Shown here: one piece after another, positions 1-9,800 of the stretch | How the letters are laid out: every line of letters begins with the position of its first letter | Position numbering within the stretch: the stretch's first letter is position 1 | Assembly (NCBI RefSeq): GCF_022179385.1 | Contig: NZ_BPQS01000009.1 | Coordinates: 1-64,000 of the forward strand | DNA length: 64,000 nucleotides | Direction of reading: 5' to 3' | From: Methylobacterium longum | Lineage (GTDB): Bacteria > Pseudomonadota > Alphaproteobacteria > Rhizobiales > Beijerinckiaceae | Notes under the pieces: generated by a model | What the model was told of the DNA's origin: nothing | Databases searched by the model: none | Seen by the model: only the letters and a program-made list of their open reading frames with translations | Position numbers and translations under genes: made by a program

Positions 1-183
1 GCCGGTGAGCCACTCGAAATCCGGGCACAGCACCTGTTCGAGGCCGCGCGGCTGACCGGCCACGTCGTAGGCGCAGAACCATTTCACGTGCGCCTCGGCC
101 GCGCCCGTGGCCGCGAGGATCGACAGGCCCGACAATCCGAGGGCGCAGCCGCCCGACAACAGTTTGTGCTTGGCTGTAGGCAT
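1..183 (-). CDS. N-terminal part of an exported or membrane protein (cut by window start)
   Basis: Reads leftwards from an ATG at 183 and runs off the window, so only 61 residues are visible. The start is supported by GAGGT about 5 nt upstream. Residues 1-8 are polar and basic (MPTAKHKL). Residues 9-30 are hydrophobic and end in A-A-E-A, like a signal peptide or first membrane anchor. Then come H-V-K-W-F-C and further aromatic residues. The sequence reminds me of conserved DoxX-like membrane proteins of alphaproteobacteria, but too little is visible to assign a function. Confidence 0.7.
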   Translation of the reverse strand, partial: MPTAKHKLLSGGCALGLSGLSILAATGAAEAHVKWFCAYDVAGQPRGLEQVLCPDFEWLTG

Positions 184-1324
184 CGGGACCTCGTCGCGGC
201 TCAGCGACACCGTGGTTACCGAGCTATTTAGATATCCTGATCCGTGTTTAGCCAAGGATTTATTAACGAATATGAGTGAAAGGTTAACGCTGTGAATCCC
301 GTGTAGGACCTGTGCCCCCTCCGCTGCTGCACGCGGACCGGCCGGACTGTCGACACTTCTCCTCCTTCCGCCTGCCGGCGACCGATCCGGCTCCGGGCAC
401 ACCTGCGAATCTGTCCCTGCGGCGGCGCTCCGCGGTTCCCCTCTCCTCCACGGCGAGGCGACGGACGCCGCCGCGCTCCTGCCGTCTCCGCAGCATGCCT
501 GGGAGGATGCGGAACGGCGCGCAGGAATTGTGTGATCCGGAAGCGCAGGCCGGGCAGAGCGTGCCAAGCGCGCCGACGCCTGCGTCGATGTCCGGGCGGG
601 ACCGGTGAACGGCGCAGACCCTTGAATGACGGACGTTGGGCCGACGGCCCGCGCGCGTGGGTGCGGGCGGCACCGATGATCGCCCCGTGCTGCCGCAGCC
701 GGTATCGGCCCTACGTTCCCTATGCAGGCCGTGCCAACGACGGTGGCGAATATGATGTAATTCTCATTATCAATTCCGTATAAGTTGGTTTATATCCTAT
801 TGTTGTGACCTATAATGCGCAATTGTTTTGTAATTGATGAGTATATATCGGCCAATATAACCCAAGATTCCGTGTTCATATCTGTTAAGATCCATGATCT
901 ACTCTTCCATCGTGCGGGTCGACTCGGGTTTGCGGGCTTGATTCCCGCGCTGATCTGAGCAGAGTCTTGATGCTCTCGGTTGAGGCTGGGTGACATCTTC
1001 TGCGCCAAGTCGTCGGCGGAAGGTCAGCAGCAAGGGCGGACGGTGGGGCAGAACGAGAATCCGATTCCTGAAGCCCGGGCCGCCGCGCGGGTGCAAAGTC
1101 TCGTCCATCCGCGCGCGTTCGGCCGCGCGGTTCCGGAGGGGCGACGCGTCCCGTCGCGAGCCGACCCGGCGGGGCCCCGGCCGCGCCGGGCAAGTCTGCG
1201 CCGCCGCTGCGAACCGCCCGGCACCGTGCGCTCCGCGTGAGCCCTGAACCCCTGCAGATCCGGTTCCGCCCGCGGCGAGCCTGCGCGCCGGCCGGCCCCG
1301 CATCCATCAGCAAGGAGACACCCC
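184..1324. other. Long gene-poor intergenic stretch with an AT-rich core
   Basis: About 1.1 kb with no convincing gene; the open frames here are GC-driven and resemble no family I know. The notable part is an AT-rich island at about 740-910. It contains a TATAAT hexamer at 811-816 without a well-spaced -35, and a C-ATTATC half of a Fur-box-like sequence near 757-773. A second AT-rich patch at about 215-290 lies just upstream of the leftward gene and probably holds its promoter. Confidence 0.5.
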
Positions 1325-2158
1325 ATGACCGACGATGTGCAGACCAAGGTCCCGGCCTGGTACAGCCCGGACGAGATCCAGGACATTCAGCGCGACCTCC
1401 TGGGCCACGCGGCGAAGATCCTCGTCCTCTGCCTGGGCGGCAAGGGCGGCGTCGGCAAGACCACCATCGCCGTGCAGGTCGCCGATCTGTGCGCGGAGGT
1501 CGGTCCCGTCCTGGCGATCGACACCGATCCGGCGAACCGGCACTTCCACACGGCGCTGATGCAGGAGACCGGCCCCGGCAGCGACACCTTCGTTCCGCGC
1601 CGGACCGGCACCACCTGCTTCCGGCAGCGTCTACGCGCGGAGGACAGCACCGGCCGCGTCGACCCCACCCTGTGTCAGGACATGATCGAGCGCGTGGTCG
1701 AAGCCGCCGAGCGCTTCGTGGTCGTCGACTTCCCGGCCGGCGACACCGAGACGACGCGGCGCTGCACCGAGATCATCGTGGAGAGCTGCCGCGAGGCGCA
1801 TGTCCGCCTCGCCGTGGTCGTGGCAGCCGGCGCCGTCGATCCCACGGCCCTGGAGGTCCTCCGGGAACTCCGCCCGATGCTGATCGAGTGCGACCGGGCG
1901 ATCCTGGCCAAGAACACCGCCCAGGCGACCAATTTCGACTATCTCGAATCGTCCGACCTCGTGAAGGCGCTGCGCAGGCAGCCGAACTTCCGCGTCGTCG
2001 AGATCGAGCGGATCGGCGAACGCCTCATCGAGGCCCTGCGCGTCCAGCACATGACCTGGCAGACCCTGGCGAACGGCGCACCGATGCGGCTGCGGGTTGA
2101 GGGCCGGCGCCTTCGGCGCAACTTCCACACGGCCTGGCGGGACGCCCTCCGGCCGTGA
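1325..2158 (+). CDS. ParA/MinD-type P-loop ATPase, TraL/StbB-like
   Basis: 277 residues with a deviant Walker A motif GGKGGVGKTT at 38-47, including the signature lysine K40 of the ParA/MinD class. A second acidic motif (DTDPANR, about 65-71) and a hydrophobic strand ending in DFPAGD (about 135-140, Walker B) follow. The start has AAGGAG 8 nt upstream. The stop overlaps the GTG of the next gene by 4 nt, so the two are translationally coupled. Family knowledge: this size, and pairing with a small one-helix membrane protein, recalls TraL-TraM of IncP conjugation regions or StbB-StbC of R388. No relaxase, ParB or centromere repeat is visible. The ATPase class is secure; the conjugation or segregation role is inference. 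Confidence 0.85.
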   Translation: MTDDVQTKVPAWYSPDEIQDIQRDLLGHAAKILVLCLGGKGGVGKTTIAVQVADLCAEVGPVLAIDTDPANRHFHTALMQETGPGSDTFVPRRTGTTCFRQRLRAEDSTGRVDPTLCQDMIERVVEAAERFVVVDFPAGDTETTRRCTEIIVESCREAHVRLAVVVAAGAVDPTALEVLRELRPMLIECDRAILAKNTAQATNFDYLESSDLVKALRRQPNFRVVEIERIGERLIEALRVQHMTWQTLANGAPMRLRVEGRRLRRNFHTAWRDALRP

Positions 2159-2562
2159 CCAACCTCGAGCGGTTCTACAGGTCGGTCCACGGCCGCGACC
2201 TCCAGCCGTGGGAGCGCCAGCTCGCCGTGCGGATCGCGGCCGCCCTGAACACGACGACGGACGACGACTTCGTCCTCCACCTGCTCCTCGTGTACATGTC
2301 CACCAACGCCATCACCAACATGTACAACGAGCTGGTGGCCGCCCGGAACACGCTCGCCGAGGACAGCCGGGATCTGGTGCAGGCGCTCGCGGGCGACCTG
2401 CGCCGGAACCGGCTGATGACGTACGTGCTGCTCGGGGTGGCGGGTCTCAGCCTCCTCGGGAGCATCTGGACCCTCGCCACGGTCCAGAGCCTCCCGCGCG
2501 ACACCGCCGCCTCCGTGCAGCGCGGCCCGGCCGCGCTGCCGTTGGGGCTGGGCGGCCGCTGA
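2155..2562 (+). CDS. Small membrane-anchored partner of the TraL-like ATPase (TraM/StbC-like?)
   Basis: 135 residues starting at a GTG that overlaps the preceding stop (GTGA). Residues 1-85 are predicted soluble and mainly helical. One hydrophobic segment at about 88-110 (LMTYVLLGVAGLSLLGSIW) is followed by a short Pro/Gly-rich tail. No catalytic motif is visible. The coupling implies that it acts with the ATPase, perhaps as its membrane tether. I do not recognise the family from sequence alone; TraM/StbC resemblance rests on size, topology and position. Confidence 0.75.
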   Translation: MTNLERFYRSVHGRDLQPWERQLAVRIAAALNTTTDDDFVLHLLLVYMSTNAITNMYNELVAARNTLAEDSRDLVQALAGDLRRNRLMTYVLLGVAGLSLLGSIWTLATVQSLPRDTAASVQRGPAALPLGLGGR

Positions 2563-2578
2563 AACGGCCGACGCGCCG

Positions 2579-3622
2579 TCACGGCGCCGGCGGCAGTTCC
2601 GCGAACGAGACGGTCGTGAGGTCCTGGCCCGTGCTCGTCGAGAGCGTCGCCAGGAAGGCGAGGAGATTGGCCCGCTCGGCCGCCGAGAGATGCAGCGGCT
2701 TGATCGACCGCGACCGGCTCGGGCGCTCGATGCCGCCGCGATCATAGAGGTCGATGACGGCGTCCAGCGTCGCCACCGAGCCGTCGTGCATGTAGGGCCC
2801 GCGCCGGCCGACCTCGCGGAGGGTCGGCGTCTTGAATGCGTAGGTCAGGGCGACGGAGGTCGGCTTGAGGCGGCCGCGGCCGGTATCGGTGCCGACGCCG
2901 ACGCCGATGTCGTGGAACGAGTTGTCGGTGAACGACCAACCGGAATGGCAGCCGGCACAGCCGGCCCGGCCGTTGAACAGGTCGAACCCCGACTTGGCCG
3001 CCTCGCTGATCGCGTCCTCGCTGCCGGCGATCCACCGGTCGAAGGGCGCGGCGTCGGCCACGATCAGCCGCTGGAAGGTCGCCAACGCCGCTTCCAGCCG
3101 TTCGCGGGTGACGTCGGGATCGGAGAAGGCCGTGGCGAAGGCGGCCGCGTAGCTCGGGTCGGCGGAGAGCCGCCCGAGGGCATCCGGCATCGGGAGGTTC
3201 ATGTTGCCCGGTGCCGTGAGCGGCATCGCGGCGACCGCTTCGAGGCTGTGGAACTTGCCGTCCCAGCCGAGCGGCCCGTCCTGCCACGCGATGTTGAGGA
3301 GCGTCGGCGTGCGCAGGTCCATGTCGCCCTGCTGGCGCGTCGCCGCGCGGGCGCGGCCGTCGCCCCAGGCGAGGTTCGGGACGTGGCAGGTGGCGCAGGA
3401 GCGCGTCCCGTCACCCGACAGGATCGGATCGAAGAAGAGGCGGCGGCCGAGTTCGGCCTTGGCGGGCGTGTAGGGGTTCTCCGCGGGGAACGGGATCGTG
3501 GCGGGCGGGCGGTACGTGGCGCGCCAGCCATCGCGGCGCGGATCGGCACCGTCGCCGACACCGCCGCCCACGCCCACAAACCCGAGGAGCACCGCCATCG
3601 CGGTGCCGACCTTCCACGCCAT
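2579..3622 (-). CDS. Di-heme cytochrome c peroxidase / MauG family protein
   Basis: 347 residues from the ATG at 3622, which has GAGGT 5 nt upstream; an in-frame GTG at 3634 is the alternative. An N-terminal hydrophobic segment (about 7-22) serves as export signal, placing the protein in the periplasm. Two c-type heme sites are visible: CATCH at about 76-80 and CAGCH at about 222-226. The family landmarks ELGRRLFFDP, near the start of the mature part, and KTPTLREVG with PYMHDGS after the second heme are also present. Known members reduce hydrogen peroxide with electrons from small c-type cytochromes, or oxidise protein side chains (MauG). No methylamine dehydrogenase genes are nearby, so general peroxide detoxification is more likely. 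It converges on the TraL-like pair with 16 nt between stops. Confidence 0.9.
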   Translation of the reverse strand: MAWKVGTAMAVLLGFVGVGGGVGDGADPRRDGWRATYRPPATIPFPAENPYTPAKAELGRRLFFDPILSGDGTRSCATCHVPNLAWGDGRARAATRQQGDMDLRTPTLLNIAWQDGPLGWDGKFHSLEAVAAMPLTAPGNMNLPMPDALGRLSADPSYAAAFATAFSDPDVTRERLEAALATFQRLIVADAAPFDRWIAGSEDAISEAAKSGFDLFNGRAGCAGCHSGWSFTDNSFHDIGVGVGTDTGRGRLKPTSVALTYAFKTPTLREVGRRGPYMHDGSVATLDAVIDLYDRGGIERPSRSRSIKPLHLSAAERANLLAFLATLSTSTGQDLTTVSFAELPPAP

Positions 3623-3764
3623 CACCGACCTCACGGATCACGATTAGACCCCTATTCGTTGATGACCTGTGAATGTCCGCATGAATACACCGGCTTCGAT
3701 GGCTGTCCGTGGATGCAAAGACGCGCCACCGCCAAGCTTCGCGGGAAAGATCGACGCCGTCGGG

Positions 3765-5888
3765 CTACTCGATCCGAATGGAAACGCTGTCGCTCGCACC
3801 CGTTGAATCCAGGACGGAGATGCGCGCGAAGCCGGCACCGTTCGGGCACCACTCGGCGCGCCGTCGCAATGTCTGTACGACCGGCTGACCGTCGACCATC
3901 CACGTGAGCGGCGGGACGCCGCCCAGGGCCTTGAGGGCCAGGCTCCCATCCTCGGCCGCACCGATCCCGCCCGCGACGAGGCCGAGGTCGATGCGGGCGC
4001 CGTCCGGCGGGTAGGCGATCCGGAGGGCCGGGCCGGCCGCGTCGGAGGCCTCGCGCCGCAGGCGGCGAAGCGGCGGCGGCAGGCCGCCCGGCCCGGCCGC
4101 CAGCACGTCCCGCGGCTGCGGAACCGGCTCGGGCTCGGTTCCCAGGCGCGCGAAGGCGTCGAACAGGATCGGCGCGGCGACCGTTCGGCCGACGAGACCC
4201 GGAACGGCGGCGCCGTCCGGACGCCCGGCCCAGACGACCACGGTGGTGTGCCGGTCGAATCCCGCCGCCCAGGCGTCGCGGTAGCCGTACGAGGTGCCGG
4301 TCTTGTAGGCGATGCGGTTCGGCAGGGCGTTCTCGGGCGGCGGCGTCCCGCGCAGGATGTCGGCGACGTACCAAGCGGAAACCGGTTCGGCGACCCGGCG
4401 CTCGGATGCGGTCGCCGTCTCCCCGGCCCGGCGGAGGAGGTCCGGCACCGACCCGCCTCGGGCGAGGCCGGCATAGAGCCGCGCGAGGTCGGTGAGGGTG
4501 ATGCCGAGGCCGCCCAGCGCCACGGGCAGACCAGGCGCCGCCTCGCGCGGGAGCTGAATCCCGGCGCCGGCGGCGCGCAGCCGCGCGATGAAGCGCGCGG
4601 GCCCGACCGCGTCCATCAGCTCGACCGCCGGCACGTTGAGCGAGAGCTGCAGGGCCCGCCGGGCCGTGACCGTGCCCTGGAAGCTCAGGTCGAAATTCTC
4701 CGGGGCGTAACTCGCCGAGAAGCGCGCGGGGCGGTCCTCCAGCAGCGTCTCGGGATGCGCCAACCCGTCCTGGAACGCCATCGCGTAGACGAACGGCTTG
4801 AGGGCCGAGCCGGGGGAGCGCACCGCCAGCGTCATGTCGATGGCGCCGCGCCGCCTCGCATCCAGGTAGCCGGCGCTGCCGACCTGGGCCAGCACCCGCC
4901 CGTCGCGATTGTCGACGACGAGGATGGCGGCCGAGAGATCCGGCCCGGACGCGGCCGCGCGCTCCGTCGCCAGGGTTTCCAGCCGCTCCTGCAGGCGGGC
5001 GTCGATCGCGAGCCGGATCTCCGGGGCGCCCGGGTCGGCCGCGAGGGCCTCCTCGGCCGCGTGTGCGGCCAGCATCGGGAACGGACGCCGGGCCGTCGGC
5101 ACGGGTTCGGCCCTGGCGGCCTCGACCTCGGACCCGGTGAGGAGACCTTGAGCGCCGGCGATTTCGAGGACCCGGTCACGGGCCGCCCGGGCGCGTTCCG
5201 GATGGCGGTCGGGCCGGCGCGTCTCCGGCGATTGCGGGAGGGCGACGAGGAGCGCGGCCTGCGCCGCCGTCAGCCGCACCGGTTCCCGCCCGAAATAGGC
5301 GAGACTTGCCGCCCGCACGCCCTCCAGAGGACCGCCGTAAGGGGCGAGTGCCATGTAGAGATCGAGGAGACCGGCCTTCCCGAGCCGTCGCTCCAGCGCG
5401 ACCGCCCGCACCATCTGGCGGAGCTTGGCCTCGAGGGTGCGCCCGCTCCGGGGCTCGACCAGCCGGGCCACCTGCATCGACAGGGTCGAACCGCCCGAGA
5501 CGATGCGGCCCCGCATCAGCCACTGGCCGGCGGCGCGCAGCAGCGCCGCCGGATCGATCCCGGGATGACGTGCGAAGCGGCGATCCTCGTAGGCGAGCAG
5601 CATCGCCCGATAGCGCGGATCGACCGAATCGGCGGTGATCGGCAGGCGCCAGCGCCCGTCCAGAGTCGCGAAGGGGCGCAGGAGTGTTCCGGACCGGTCG
5701 AGCACCACCGTCGAGCGCGCGGCGGCGGCGGCGAGGTCGAGCGTCGGCAGGGCGGCGGCGTATCGCCAAGCCACGCCGGCGCCTGCCGCCAAGAGCGCGA
5801 GCAGGGCCGCGCCCAGGCACGCGCCCAGGCGCGCGACGCGGCGCATCCGGGTCGTTGCCACGCGGCGATCGAGCCCGTCCTGCAGCAC
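3765..5888 (-). CDS. pbpC: Penicillin-binding protein 1C (bifunctional class A PBP)
   Basis: The start is uncertain. I chose the GTG at 5888 with GGGAGG 4 nt upstream; an ATG at 5846 and a TTG at 5954 are alternatives. Numbered from 5954: a membrane anchor at about 40-66; a GT51 glycosyltransferase domain with EDRRFARHPGID at 123-134 and GGSTLSMQVARL at 154-165; and a transpeptidase domain with SxxK (SALK) at 383-386, SLN at 438-440 and KTGT at 551-554. A C-terminal domain of about 90 residues is typical of PBP1C. All catalytic motifs are intact. PBP1C polymerises and may crosslink peptidoglycan in the periplasm. The alpha-2-macroglobulin gene that often accompanies pbpC is not next to it here. 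Confidence 0.93.
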   Translation of the reverse strand: MLQDGLDRRVATTRMRRVARLGACLGAALLALLAAGAGVAWRYAAALPTLDLAAAAARSTVVLDRSGTLLRPFATLDGRWRLPITADSVDPRYRAMLLAYEDRRFARHPGIDPAALLRAAGQWLMRGRIVSGGSTLSMQVARLVEPRSGRTLEAKLRQMVRAVALERRLGKAGLLDLYMALAPYGGPLEGVRAASLAYFGREPVRLTAAQAALLVALPQSPETRRPDRHPERARAARDRVLEIAGAQGLLTGSEVEAARAEPVPTARRPFPMLAAHAAEEALAADPGAPEIRLAIDARLQERLETLATERAAASGPDLSAAILVVDNRDGRVLAQVGSAGYLDARRRGAIDMTLAVRSPGSALKPFVYAMAFQDGLAHPETLLEDRPARFSASYAPENFDLSFQGTVTARRALQLSLNVPAVELMDAVGPARFIARLRAAGAGIQLPREAAPGLPVALGGLGITLTDLARLYAGLARGGSVPDLLRRAGETATASERRVAEPVSAWYVADILRGTPPPENALPNRIAYKTGTSYGYRDAWAAGFDRHTTVVVWAGRPDGAAVPGLVGRTVAAPILFDAFARLGTEPEPVPQPRDVLAAGPGGLPPPLRRLRREASDAAGPALRIAYPPDGARIDLGLVAGGIGAAEDGSLALKALGGVPPLTWMVDGQPVVQTLRRRAEWCPNGAGFARISVLDSTGASDSVSIRIE

Positions 5889-5975
5889 GCATCCTCCCGA
5901 TCCGGCACTGGCCGGCGGCCGACGCAGGATCCCCCGTTCCCGCGCGGCCGACAAGTCCAGGATGCGTCCGTGAGT

Positions 5976-6191
5976 CTACGCCGTGCCGACGCCCCGCAGG
6001 TGGCTGAAGTCCGGTCGATCGGGCCGGGTCGGGCGCGTCGGGAAGGGTACGACGTTCGACGGCAGTACGCTCGCCCCGGTCTCAGGGGCTGGCGCGGCTT
6101 TGCGGTTCTTGTCGAGTTTCGTCCAGCGCTCGATCCGCTTGAAGTAGGTCCGCCGTGCGAGCCAACCGGGAATTCGCTTGCCCTTCGCCAT
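5976..6191 (-). CDS. Small basic conserved hypothetical protein
   Basis: 71 residues starting at the ATG at 6191, which has GAGAGGGG upstream; a TTG two codons earlier is less likely. The N-terminal half is strongly basic (AKGKRIPGW, then many R and K), and the C-terminal half is rich in Pro, Thr and Arg. No membrane segment or known motif. It lies just upstream of pbpC on the same strand, so it may share its transcript. Function unknown. Confidence 0.65.
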   Translation of the reverse strand: MAKGKRIPGWLARRTYFKRIERWTKLDKNRKAAPAPETGASVLPSNVVPFPTRPTRPDRPDFSHLRGVGTA

Positions 6192-6801
6192 GATCAAACC
6201 CCTCTCGATGCGATCCCCCGATAGCGTTCAGTCCGCGGATCCGGTCGCGCCCCCGGATCGAATCAGAACTGTATCCGTGATACGAGCGGATCGCCGGGTG
6301 GGCCGCATCCCCTGTTTGGGTGATGCCGCGGCGAGCGCATTTCAGCGTGGCCCGGGACGAATACGGAAAGGCCCGGCAGATCGCGGCCGGGAGGTTTCGA
6401 AACGCGGGGGCCGTCCGATCGGATCCCGGAATGCCGGCCTCTCGCTGGGCCATCGCTTCGGGGACGACCGTCCCAGAACCGAGGGCGCGCTCTGCTTCCC
6501 GGGACGCCGGCCCCGACTCCATCGCCGCTTCGTCCGTCCTGGGCTTCGCAGGCAATCCCGGATCCGACGGGCCAGGCCGGAGGCGGGCGATCCGGAGCCA
6601 CGGGGCAAGGTCGGGAACGGTCAGCTCTCGATCCCGGGCCGCTGCACGGTCCGGCGATGACGGGTCGAATGCCCGGCGGCGCGAGGCCGGTGCGCCCGGG
6701 CGCCTGACCGTCCCGGATGCGAATGCTCCGGCTTCGGCGCCGGCCTGGCGCGAGGAGCATCGCGATCGGCCGATTCCGAGATCACGCGCCCGGGCAGGCT
6801 C
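6192..6801. other. Intergenic region without recognisable gene
   Basis: About 610 nt between the end of the LplT-Aas gene and the small basic protein, both transcribed leftwards. I find no open frame with family resemblance, no strong hairpin followed by T residues, and no tRNA. It should hold the promoter for the small protein and pbpC. Confidence 0.4.
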
Positions 6802-9800
6802 TCACGCCGCCGCGCTCTCCTTCGCCCGCTCCTGCGCGAGCTTGGTCACGGCCACCTGATCGACCTTGCCGGTGCCCAGCATGGGGATCGCCTCCAGCAC
6901 CACCACCTCGGCGGGGATCGCCACATCCGAGGCGCCGCGACCCTTGGCGAAGCTCTGATAGGCGGCCCGGGTGGCGGCCGTCTCCTGCGTGAACAGGACC
7001 AGCCGCTCGCCCTTGCGCGGATCCGGCACCGCCGCGACCGCGGTCGGACGGTCGGGCCACAACTCGGCGGCGAGTGCCTCGATGCCGGCGAGCGACACCA
7101 TCTCGCCTGCGATCTTGGCGAAGCGCTTGGCCCGGCCCTTGATCGTCACGAAACCCATCGGGTCGATCGCCACGATGTCGCCGGTGTCGTGCCAGCCCCC
7201 CGGCGGCGGCTCGAGGAGGCCCGGCTTCTCGGCCCGGAGGTAGCCCAGCATGATGTTGGGCCCGCGCAACGCCAGGCGGCCCCCCTCCTCGATCCCCGGC
7301 ACCGGCTCCAGGCGGGTCTCGATGCCCGGCAGGATCCGCCCCACTGTGCCGAAGCGGTTGAACATCGGCGTGTTCAGCGCCACCACCGGTCCGCACTCGG
7401 TGACACCGTAGCCTTCGAGGATGCGCAGGCCGAATTTCTCCGCCCAGGTCCTCCGGGTCGACTCCTTCACGGCCTCGGCGCCGGCCACGACGTAGCGCAG
7501 CGAGCGGAGGTCGTAGGAATGGGCCGCACGGGCGTAGCCCGTGAGGAACGTGTCGGTCCCGAACAGGACCGTGCTGTTCGAGCCGTAGATCAGTTCGGGC
7601 ACGATCCGGTAATGCAGCGGCGACGGGTAGAGGTAGACCGGCACACCCGAGACCAGGGGCAGGACCAGCCCGGCGGTGAGGCCGAAGGCGTGGAACACCG
7701 GCAGGACGTTGAACACCTTGTCCATCGGTCCGAAATCGATCCGGGCCCCCACCTGCGCCACGTTGGCGAGCATGCAGCGGTTGGCGAGCACCACGCCCTT
7801 CGGCGTGCCCTCGCTGCCCGAGGTGAATAGTACCGCGCCCGGATCCTCGCCCGCGCGCGCCACCAGGGGGCGGCGGGGGGCGAGGAAACCCCGGATCTTG
7901 TCCCCGGTCGTGATGCTGGCCCGCACGTCCTCCAGGTAGATGAGTTCGACCGAGCCGCGGATCGCCTCCACGAGCGGGCCCAGCCGCCCCTTCTCGATGA
8001 AGGCCCGGGAGGTGAGGATCTTGTCCACCTGCGCCGCCCGGCAGGCCGAGAGGACGTTGGCCGGACCGGACGAGAAGTTGATCATCGCCGGCACCCGGCC
8101 TGCCGAGGCGAGGGCGAACAGCGTCACCGCGGCGCCGTTGGCGTTCGGCAGCATCAGGCCGATCCGCCCGCCGAGGGGCGCGAGCGGCATGAGCTTGCGG
8201 CCGAGGATGTTGGCGCCCATCACGAGGCGGCCGTAGGTCAGCCGCCCGCCGACCGGGTCCTCGAGGGCGTTGCGGCGCCAGCCGTGGCGCTCGCCGGCCT
8301 CGATCAGAGCGGCCATCAGGCCGCGGTCGATGTCGGTCGTGCGAAAGACGAGATCCGACATGATGCCGTAGAGGGCCGCCCCCGCCGCCTGCCGCCGGGC
8401 CTTCCCCTTGAGCGCCGGGTCCACGGCGAGGCGCACCGGCGGCATGACCGTCACGATGACCTTAGGCCACCAGCGGCGCCGCACCTGCCGGCGCGACAGG
8501 CGCGAGAAGGCGGTGCGCTCCAGCCCCTCGATCTTCACCGGCACGACCATGGCGGCCGACTTGTCGGCGATCAGCCCGGCGCCGTCATAGACCTTCATCA
8601 GGCTGCCGGTGACGGTGAGCCGGCCCTCGGGGAAGATGATCAGGGTCTCGCCGGCCTTGACCGCGTTGATCAGCGTCCGGGTGGCGAGGGGGCGCGTCGG
8701 GTCCAGCGGCATCGCCTTGGTGACCCGCAGGAAGGGCCGCACCCACCAGCGCTGCGCGATGCCGCTGTCGATGGCGAAGACCGGCTCCTGCTCCAGGAGA
8801 GACAGGGCGAGCGGCGCATCGAGGAACGAGACGTGGTTGAGGGCCACGATGGCGTTCGGCCCGGCCGCCGCGATGTTGTCGAAGCCGCGTACCTCGAGGC
8901 GGTAGAAGGCCCGGAACAGGATCGACAGGGCGTCGCGGAACGGGCTGGTCGGCAGGGTCGCGAACACGATCGCGCCAACGATCAGGTTCAGCACCGCCAC
9001 CACGGCGAGCAGGCTCGCGATCGACAGGCCCGCCCCCTGCAGCGCCGCCAGCGCCAGGGTGCCGGCCACCATGAAGGCCGCCGTCATGACGTTGACGGCG
9101 CCGATGATCCGCGCGCGCATCGCCTTCTCGGCCCAGGCCTGCACGGCCGCGAAGGACGGCACGATGTAGAGGCCGCCGGAGATCGCCAGACCCAGGAAGT
9201 CGATCCCGGCGCGCAGGCCGTGACCGGTTTGGAGGAACGCGAACGGGCCGATCGGCTCCGCGGGCGGCGCCGGCAGGTGGCCGATCGTCCAGGCGAGGTC
9301 GAGGCCGAACAGGCCCATCAGCACCGCGCCGACCGGCGTCGGCAGCAGCACGATCCGGCCGCTGGCGAGCCACGAGGCGAGGCCCGATCCCACCGCGATG
9401 CCGATGGAGAACAGGGCGAGCAGCAGCGTGATCACCGTCTCGGTGCCGTTGAAGGCGCCGCGCACCAGCACGGGCAGCAGCGACAGCACCACGACGCCCA
9501 CGAGCCAGAACCAGCTCACCGTGAGGGACCCGCGCCACAGGCGCGTGTCGGCCCAGAGGTCGCGCAGCAGCGCGTAGGTCGAGCGGGCGACGTTCGGGTC
9601 GACGCGCAGGTCCGGCGCACCCTCCCCGGTCGCCGGGATCATGCGGGCGGAGAGCCAGCACAGGATGGCGAAGCCCATCACCAGGGCGGCGAACAGGAGG
9701 CCGGAGCCGCCGATCGCGGAGGCGGCGCCGGCCGCGATCGTCCCGAGCAGGATCGCCAGGAAGGTCGCGGCCTCCACCAGGGCGTTGCCGGCGGGCAGCT

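Noticed and set aside
284..1313. Several overlapping open frames of 60-140 codons on both strands in the left intergenic region
   Set aside because: None has a ribosome site together with family resemblance, and they overlap each other.
4248..6224. 658-codon open frame opposite pbpC
   Set aside because: No recognisable motif, Arg/Gly/Pro-rich, fully antisense to a gene with intact catalytic motifs.
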